A stretch of 64,000 nucleotides of DNA from contig NW_024737068.1 in NCBI RefSeq assembly GCF_018991925.1, forward strand, positions 10,674,360 through 10,738,359, read 5' to 3'. A program made the translations under genes and the position numbers. This DNA is from Homarus americanus (lineage: Eukaryota > Arthropoda > Malacostraca > Decapoda > Nephropidae). Shown one piece after another: positions 57,683 through 64,000 of this stretch (its first letter is position 1; the number at the start of each line of letters is the position of its first letter). Below the pieces are notes generated by a model. The model was not told where the DNA came from. It saw only the letters and a program-made list of their open reading frames with translations, and did no database searches.

Positions 57683-59740
57683 GTTGGAACTATCGCAGGC
57701 CTAAGTTCCATCCACTCTCATGGCCCAACAAGAGTAATGTCAGTTTACTTTATCTGCCATTCAAATGTTTATATGCATAATTTGAGTGACAATTATATAC
57801 CTGTACAAAGAAAACCTATGAAGTTAAAGCATATTTAGCATAACTAACTCGACTATGGTAAATTGTACAGTAAACCCTTTAAGTCCTGACACTTTGGGTG
57901 AGAAAAGGGGGTCTGGAGTTGCTGATTGTCTGGACTTTTACAAAGTTTATTTTTTATTTTTACTATTTGTCTGGACTTTTACAAAGTTTATTTTTTATTT
58001 TTACTATTATTTTTTTTTTTGGGGGGGGTGGGGGAGAGGCACTGTGCACTAGGCAGCCACTCATTAGCCCCCCACCCTTCTGATGACCCTTAAATTTGTA
58101 TTTTAATGTGCAATAAATGTCATGTACATTTCCTTCTATATAGTATTTCCTTTATTTTGAAGTGAAATTACAGATTATCAGATTTGTTATGTTATTTAAT
58201 TCTGTACTTTATATTATTTATGATGAAACATGTACCATAAGAGGCTGATAATGCAAGAATATAATAATAAATAAATAAAAACAAACTTGCAAGGCAAGGC
58301 CAGTACGCCCCCCCACCCCCTCCAGTAAGTTTACACATCATGTTATTTTGTACCTATTAGCTCTTTTTAGGACTACTGTATAACAATTCTAATTCGACCA
58401 CTTTATATTACCCCATTAAAGACAATACAGTATATTTTTTAAAGATAAATAGAGGTAACATATCTTCTAGAAAAAATATTTTTTAATGAACTGTGCACTT
58501 ACATGCACACACAATCCTACATACAAAATGTGCAACAAAAATAAAAATATAAAACAATTATCTTAAACAAATAAAAATTTCTTTGTGCACCAGCAAGAGT
58601 TAGTAGGTTGAGCTGGGGGTTATATTATGGTTATTTTTCAACTTAAAATTTCAGGTAGATAAACTCAACTTTCTTCACGTTTTCTTACTCAGTTACATGC
58701 ACACACACAATGCTACATACATAATGTAAAAAAAAAAAAAATAACTTAAGTTCAAAACATAAAGGAATAAAAATTTCGTTGTGTGTGACTGCAGGAGAGG
58801 TAGTGTTGCTAAGAGTCAGTATCCCCAGCTGGGCTTGGTTGCTATGGTGAGGTTTAAGAACAGCCACATGTGACACTGCCAGCGTTTATGAAAATGGTGG
58901 CTGTTAAATTTTCATTTAGTTTTCCCTAATGGTTTTAGCTGCATAGTAGAAAATTACAGTAGGAGTGTCCCATTTATCATTAGTTAGGTTGTTTTGGTTT
59001 TTTCGTAAATTGATTTCATATGTGCTTTTATTCGATATACAAAAATTCACTTAAGGAATGGTTTTCAGGAACGTAACCCATTCGTATAGCGAGGAATACC
59101 TGTACAGTACAACACACAGAATGTAGTCTTGAAACACACTACAGTGTATTATAATGAAGGTTGTCTCTAGACACATTGGGATGATAGATAATAAGTCAAG
59201 ATGCCTTGTAATAGTCTGTTTACTTAATCACTTCGAGCACTCTTAGTTTTAACTTTCTGAACAGTAGCGATTTTATACATGACTACACTGACTCGGCTAA
59301 AAGTTACATGGCAGGAAATAACACTACTGAACTTAACACAACTGAGCGTCACCTTCAAATGTTGTACTTCACGAACAATGAATACTTATGAGAAATACTT
59401 ATGGTAGAGAGGGCAGCTTTCAGTAGAGGAAGAATGATCACTGGCTCTTCTGTTACAGTGTAGTATTTATGTCTACCATTTTGTAAGAAACTCTGGGCAG
59501 GTCCACAGCACCAATACCCTAATTGGTTCAAAAACATGGTGTTGGTGAACTTGTGAAAGGCTGCCCCTGACTGTCATAATCGTATCAACAGTAGTTTGTG
59601 GCAGGTGGAAGGAGAGGCAGCCAGACGTAAGAGGGGGAATTTGCACCTTACGATCATGTAAATATTTCAGTAACACAGTATATGACAACAGTGTAGAAGA
59701 GAGAGATGGGAAGTAAGTAACTGAGAGGAGGGATATTTCT
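57683..59740. other. Intron or intergenic sequence without recognised gene
   Basis: Contents: a 41-bp tandem duplication (gtctggacttttacaaag at 57929 and 57968), a G run (58019-58028), a C run (58307-58319), and two similar stretches with tacatgcacacacaat at 58501 and 58694. Near 59075-59105 aacgtaacccattcgtatagcgaggaatacctgtacagta resembles the end of a Tigger-type element with TA, but its other end was not identified. Confidence 0.5.
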
Positions 59741-59759
59741 CATTACTTACTGTTAGGGT

Positions 59760-61001
59760 ATGTGCCAGTTTGGCAACAGTGTATGGGTCCACCAACAGCG
59801 GCCGCAGAAGTTTAACAATCAGTTCCGGCTCAGCCTCCAAGCTGTGTGGACATGTCTGTTCTCCCTTGTCACCTTCACTAATAAACAGAATATGGACACG
59901 GCCTTTCATTGTCCTCCGGGTTGGCTCCCTAACATGGCGCAGTGTACTTCTACGGATGTCCCAGAGGAAGACGTCTACAGTGGCATTCCCAGGCCAGCAC
60001 CATCGGAGCAGCGAGGGCGGCGTGGAACTCAGTCCACATTTGGTTGTCAACACGGGCCCAGTACCATTGCCACTGAGCAATGGCAGCTTACACGGTATTG
60101 GAGCTGGCCTGCTGTACCCTATGCTCCCACAGCAGGCCCAGACAGCAGGGCACTCACCTGCCCCGCCAGTGGCCCCGGGCAAGGCGTCCATGGGCATTCA
60201 GCGTCGCCACCTAGTTACGAATGCAACTGGCCACAGGCTCTGGCAGCAGGTTGCGTCTGCCTTCTGTGTGACACGGAGGTGCAGCAGTGCATTGATGCGC
60301 GAGTGAACAAGTTTGTCTATGATAACATGACGGTAGAGGAAGCCTTAAGGGCTGTAGAAAGTGTTGTGGTAGGCCCAAAGTGCGTTGTGGGTGCGTGGGC
60401 AGACTTTTTCACCTACACACATGAACCCGGCGACAACATATCCAGGTATGTAGTGAGGTGCGGGTCGAAGGTTGCGGAGTGCAGGTTTCAGTGCCGCTCA
60501 GGTGAGCCTAGCTTGGATGACTACATGCTTGCGAAGAAACTAGTGATGGGGCTCGCTCACCCCAGTATGAAAGGTAAAGTGTTGCGCCGGCTCCCACCTT
60601 TGAAAGATGTGGGCGACGTTATAAGTGCATGTGAGGTTTATGAGTCAGCGGAGACAACCGCTTCCATGTTGTGTGCGGGGGCGGTTGCGGGCACCGGAAC
60701 CCGCCATTTTAAACCAAAGCCGCCGTCACATAGCAATGCCGGTACCCCTCGCACCCGACCTCAGCGACGTTGCCAAACATACAGGCGCGGCAAGTGTGCT
60801 GGCAACCAGAAGTGTCCCACGCTGCACATAACCTGTTACAAGTGCGGCCTGGAGGGACTCCTCGCGCACGTCTTCAAGTCACCAGTACAACCCAGCGTCT
60901 ACGCAAGCACCTCGGGCGCGGCTGTGGTCGCGGGCCTGACGAAGGACACGGCTAGTTTGACTGTGTCGATCAGCTGCAGTGGGGCGGAGGAGGCACGGTA
61001 A
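59760..61001 (+). pseudogene. Ty3 gag-like polyprotein region
   Basis: A 413-codon open frame. The true start is unclear; candidates include ATG at 59892 (MDTAFHCPPG). The C-terminal half resembles mag-type Gag: DARVNKFVYDNMTVEEALRA, then LMVGL-like KKLVMGLAHPSMKGKVL. A basic stretch is followed by one zinc knuckle, CYKCGLEGLLAHV, whose last Cys is Phe. A stop at 60999-61001 precedes the protease. The N-terminal 130 codons are compositionally odd and may not be original gag. Confidence 0.7.
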
Positions 61002-61350
61002 TTGCGCGCCATAGCAGACACTGGCACACAGGTGTGTCTGACCGGGCTGTAACATGTCCGCGCTCTGGGGCTAGACCCATACCACCTGGACGGAGCCTAC
61101 ACCGCAGTAAACCACATCGCCGGAGGGGATGTGAACATACTCAGGAGCAAGGAGTGCCAAGTCACCGTGGGACATGCCACAACCAGGACGCGCCTGTATT
61201 TCACAGAAGGCATGCAGTCTCTGTACCTGTCTTTGTCTGTGTGCAGAGGACTTGGTTTGGTGCCTTGTGACTTCCCCAGCGCACCGACACTTGTCAGCGC
61301 CACAGGCTCATCGAAGAGGAGCCAAGCACCCCTGCCCGACCCACAACGCC
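61002..61350 (+). pseudogene. Ty3 aspartic protease remnant
   Basis: The frame continuing after the gag stop reads RAIADTGTQVCLTGL, the active-site D-T-G motif of retroviral-type aspartic proteases. It is followed by a stop, then LGLDPYHLDGAYTAVNHIAG, and finally a rather degenerate segment up to the RT. One stop (TAA about 61050) inside the domain kills it. Confidence 0.75.
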
Positions 61351-62010
61351 TCCATGCGAGTTGAAAGAAGAGAATGTGGAGAGGCTGGAGAAGTGGTTCG
61401 TTGAGTACTCCGGGTGTACGGCATTCGCGGTGAACTGCACCCCCCCTGCTCGAGATGCAAGGACCTCCCCACCATATTCACCTGCTTTCCAGACGTTAAA
61501 CCGTATGCGGTGCACATGCCCGAAACAATACCCCACTATTTCTACGACGAGGTTCACCAGCAGCTCGAGGAAGACGTGAGGAGGGGCATCATCGAGCCTG
61601 TGCCCGTTGGAGAGCTGACAGAATGGTGCTCTCGCATGGTGGTCGTCCCCAAAAGGGATGGGCGGTTGAGCAGGACGGTAGACTTTCAGCACCTCAACCA
61701 GGCGAGTCAGTGTGAGACCGACCACACCCGCCCCCCCTTCGACATGATCTCGAGTGTCCCGAAGCACACATTCAAGATGGTGGCGGACGCATACTCGGGG
61801 TACCACCAGATCCCACTTGATGACGAGAGCAAGAGATTCACAACGTTCAATACCCCCTGGGGCCGATTCCACTACAAGCTCACCTCCATGGGATACTGTG
61901 CAGCACAGGACGCATTCACCAGACGTTTCAACGACGTGGTGGCGGACGTACCAAGGAAAATGAAGTGCATCGATAACACCATTGTTATACGACCACAGCA
62001 TCGCTGAAGC
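61351..62010 (+). pseudogene. Ty3 reverse transcriptase, catalytic motif altered
   Basis: After a frame change near 61430 the RT reads PYAVHMPETIPHYFYDEVHQ, LEEDVRRGIIEPVPVGELTE and WCSRMVVVPKRDGRLSRTVD. It continues through FKMVADAYSGYHQIPL (motif A Asp kept) and ends KMKCIDNTIV. In mag-like RTs this motif C is CIDDT; here the second Asp is Asn. The frame then stops near 62007. The tail of the RT continues in another frame (EAFWHTYDFLETCVKGGVTF) to a stop at 62128-62130. Confidence 0.85.
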
Positions 62011-62830
62011 GTTCTGGCACACATACGATTTCCTCGAGACATGTGTGAAGGGTGGGGTCACTTTCAGGTCCGACACGTTCCGCTTCTGTAGGAGGAGCGT
62101 GACGTTCGCGGACTACCTTCTCAACTAGGAGGATTACCAGCCGAGCCAGGACCTCATCAGCAGCATCACCAAATTCTGCATACCACCCGAGCCCTCAATC
62201 ACCGACATTCAATCCTGGTTCGGCCTCATGAACCAGGTGGCCCCGTTCATCGCTGTCACGCCCCTGATGGAGCCTTTTAGCAACTTACTGAAGAAGCCCA
62301 CCAACAAGACAGTCTGTTGGGACAGCCAGTTGCAGGTGATTTTCGAAGAGACGAGGGAGGCGGTGGGCAAACTAGCTGCAGAGGGGCTGCGGTATTAAAA
62401 CATCTCACGGCCAACAATGGCACTCACCGACTACAGCCGACAGGAGATAGGCTTTGTCATATTGCAACAGTACTGCCAGTGCGTGACGCCGGAGACGCCC
62501 CTATGCTGCAAGGAAGGTTGGAAGCTGACTGTGCGGCAGTTGCCAGCCGACGCCAGCTGAGAAGAACTACTTCACTCTGGAGGGTGAGGCACTAGCCATT
62601 GCTTGGTGCCTGGACCTCACCTTGGCCACGGACCATCGTACGCTGATGAAGACCTCCAAAAAAAAGAAACTCGAGGACATCGGCAACCTACAGATACTTA
62701 ACCTGAAGGAGAAGACGCTGATGTATTCATTTTGCATCAAGTACCTGTGAGGGAAAGACAACTGCGCAGCCGACACCCTCCCCAGTTACCCGATACTGCC
62801 CTCTGAAGGGCGAAGACGCATTCGTGGACC
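62011..62830 (+). pseudogene. Ty3 RT connection and RNase H remnant
   Basis: Successive frames give ITDIQSWFGLMNQVAPFI (connection), ALTDYSRQEIGFVILQQYCQ (first RNase H block, Asp in TDYSRQ), CCKEGWKL, then LEGEALAIAWCL-like text near 62578, TDHR-like text near 62630, and a final CAADTLPSYP near 62766. Several stops and shifts occur, so it is inactive. Confidence 0.75.
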
Positions 62831-63039
62831 AGCGTCTTGTGGAGGAAAAGGCCAGGCGCGATGACGAATACAGGCTGATACACGCCCGTGTGTCGGCCAG
62901 CGATTGGGTGGACCGCAAGGATGGTGAACCGCTCACTCTCCGCCCCTTCTACAAGATGCAACAGCACCTGTTGTGCCACAGAAACCTGCTTGATTTTGCC
63001 CCTGATGAAGGGCATCTGCAGCTCGTGATTCCCTCAGCC

Positions 63040-63790
63040 CTGAGACGCGCCAGTGCTTAAGAACCTACACGCAGGACACCAGGGCCACGACTCCATGCTA
63101 CAGCGGGCCAGGCAGTCGGTGTACTGGCCCGGCATAGACGCGGAGGTAGAGCAGAAAAGGTGTCAGTGCCAGGTGTGCGAGCGGCACGCACCGTTCCTCC
63201 CCCCACAGAGTCCCTGATACCCACGCCACCGCAGGAATATCCATTCGAGCAGGTTGCAACCAATCTGTTCCAGCTGGACGGGTATATGTACCTCGCATAT
63301 GAGGACCAGCTCACGGGATGGCTGGAGGTGGAGCACCTACCAAATGGCCCCACAAGCGGCAAGCTGGTGTCCACCTCAGGAGGCTTTTTAAACGGTCTGG
63401 TATCCCTGAGGTTCTCTCGTGTGACGGAGAGACCAACTTCATGAGCGCCGAAATGTCGAAATTCTTCATAGACTGGTGTGTGCCGCCCAGGGTGTCGTCA
63501 GCACACTACCCACAGCCCAACGGCTGGGCCGAGGCAGCAGTGAAGTCAGCCAAAAGACTACTGAGGGGCAAAACAGGTCCAGGGGGCTCCCTAGACACGG
63601 ACAAGGCCACGAGGGCCCTGATGCAGTACCTGAACACACCACTGCAGGATTCCAACGCATCGCCGGCTCAACTCTTGACAGGACAACAACTGAGGGACTC
63701 GGTGCCTGCCGCCAGGCAGCACTACAACGTCACCAAGCACTGGGGAAGGTTGCTGAGAAATGGAATGCGCAATGGGGCACACCAGTGAGA
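63040..63790 (+). pseudogene. Ty3 integrase, frameshifted, first catalytic Asp changed
   Basis: The zinc-binding part reads NLHAGHQGHDSMLQRARQSV, YWPGIDAEVEQKRCQCQVCE (about 63060-63183). A frame from 63160 has ATNLFQLDGYMYLAYEDQLT, where the usual TDLFQ Asp is Asn, then GWLEVEHL. Another frame from 63360 has IPEVLSCDGETNFMSAEM (second Asp) and YPQPNGWAEAAVKSAKRL (Glu). At least two frameshifts and stops. Confidence 0.85.
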
Positions 63791-64000
63791 ACATGTTACG
63801 GAGGTTCAGCCTGACCGCCCACAACCTCCTGCCACTCGTATCGGGTCAGTGGGTATGAGTCCAGAACCAGGAGTCAGGGCAGTGAGACCGGTCAGGGGTG
63901 GTGGTGGAGTCACCGGCCCCCAGACAGTACCTGATCCGCCTAGACGGCAGCGGACGAATGACGATCAGGAATCGATGCCACCTCCACCCCGTGCCCGATG
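63791..64000 (+). pseudogene. Ty3 integrase C-terminal region, cut by window end
   Basis: A frame reads LTAHNLLPLVSGQWV, a stop, VQNQESGQ, a stop, GVVVESPAPRQYLIRL and MTIRNRCHLHPV. This resembles the SH3-like C-terminal region of mag-type integrases. It continues past the window. Confidence 0.6.

Larger units (their letters stand above)
59760..64000 (+). mobile_element. Decayed mag-like Ty3 (Gypsy) retrotransposon, runs off the window
   Basis: Gag, protease, reverse transcriptase, RNase H and integrase appear in that order on the plus strand, the Ty3/Gypsy order. Frames are broken by several stops and shifts, and two catalytic Asp residues are changed. Neither LTR was recognised: the 5' one should lie before 59760 and the 3' one beyond 64000. 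GC content is higher than in neighbouring DNA. Confidence 0.88.

Noticed and set aside
58685..58876. 63-codon minus frame in the region after the F-box exon
   Set aside because: No recognisable domain and no splice signals in agreement.
59667..60197. 176-codon minus-strand frame over the gag region
   Set aside because: Antisense of the Ty3 gag; GC-rich coding sequence often leaves the opposite strand open, and no known domain is visible.
61294..62076. 260-codon minus-strand frame over the RT region
   Set aside because: Shadow of the Ty3 reverse transcriptase, whose motifs are clear on the plus strand.

Overview
The window looks like transposon-saturated, repeat-rich arthropod DNA, most likely from a decapod crustacean. 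Support for arthropod: long tracts of the arthropod telomere word CCTAA/TTAGG, very long TA and CA microsatellites, and a mix of Tigger/pogo, hAT, Jockey-, I- and CR1-like LINEs and mag-type Ty3 elements. Decapod rather than another arthropod is inference from that mix. A run of 100 Ns (18901-19000) shows this is a scaffold. I see no bacterial operons, tRNA, rRNA or CRISPR arrays.

Host genes are sparse. One F-box first coding exon resembling FBXL15 occurs twice (18177-18388 and 57265-57476), with identical coding sequence, inside near-identical flanks. Two putative terminal exons ending in a SOCS box (23216-23796) suggest an ankyrin-repeat/SOCS-box (ASB-like) gene.

Layout: 0.2-3.1 kb, broken LINE. 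3.3-6.9 kb, Tigger-derived short element abutted by a 3.0-kb hAT-like transposon with a 9-bp flanking duplication. 7.2-7.8 kb, second Tigger-derived element. 9.9-11.4 kb, short non-autonomous LTR element with primer-binding site and polypurine tract. 12.1-18.6 kb, copy A of a duplicated region, interrupted by LINE and Tigger-type elements. 18.6-23 kb, gap, microsatellites and a broken TIGD1-like transposase. 23.2-23.8 kb, SOCS-box exons. 24.6-31.7 kb, a cluster of Tigger-type elements in TA microsatellites, including one with an intact 627-residue transposase carrying a DDD catalytic triad and a C-terminal PCNA-binding (PIP) motif. 32.9-42.7 kb, a TTTTCC/CAGAAA satellite split by a LINE 3' end with an 11-bp target duplication. 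42.7-45.0 kb, about 14 units of a satellite joined to CCTAA telomeric arrays. 45.0-45.7 kb, CCCA, TTA and CAA simple repeats. 45.8-54.8 kb, a nest of LTRs, two LINEs and a hAT element. 54.8-57.7 kb, copy B of the duplicated region. 59.8-64.0 kb, a decayed mag-like Ty3 element running off the window.

The two duplicated copies differ mainly by mobile-element insertions, and each supplies the empty target site for an insertion in the other. This is either a recent segmental duplication or two haplotypes joined in one scaffold. The most notable points are these reciprocal empty sites, the PIP motif kept in the Tigger transposase and in one short derivative, the telomere-word satellite, and the layered insertions with readable target-site duplications. 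I found no convincing undescribed functional system beyond mobile-element biology.
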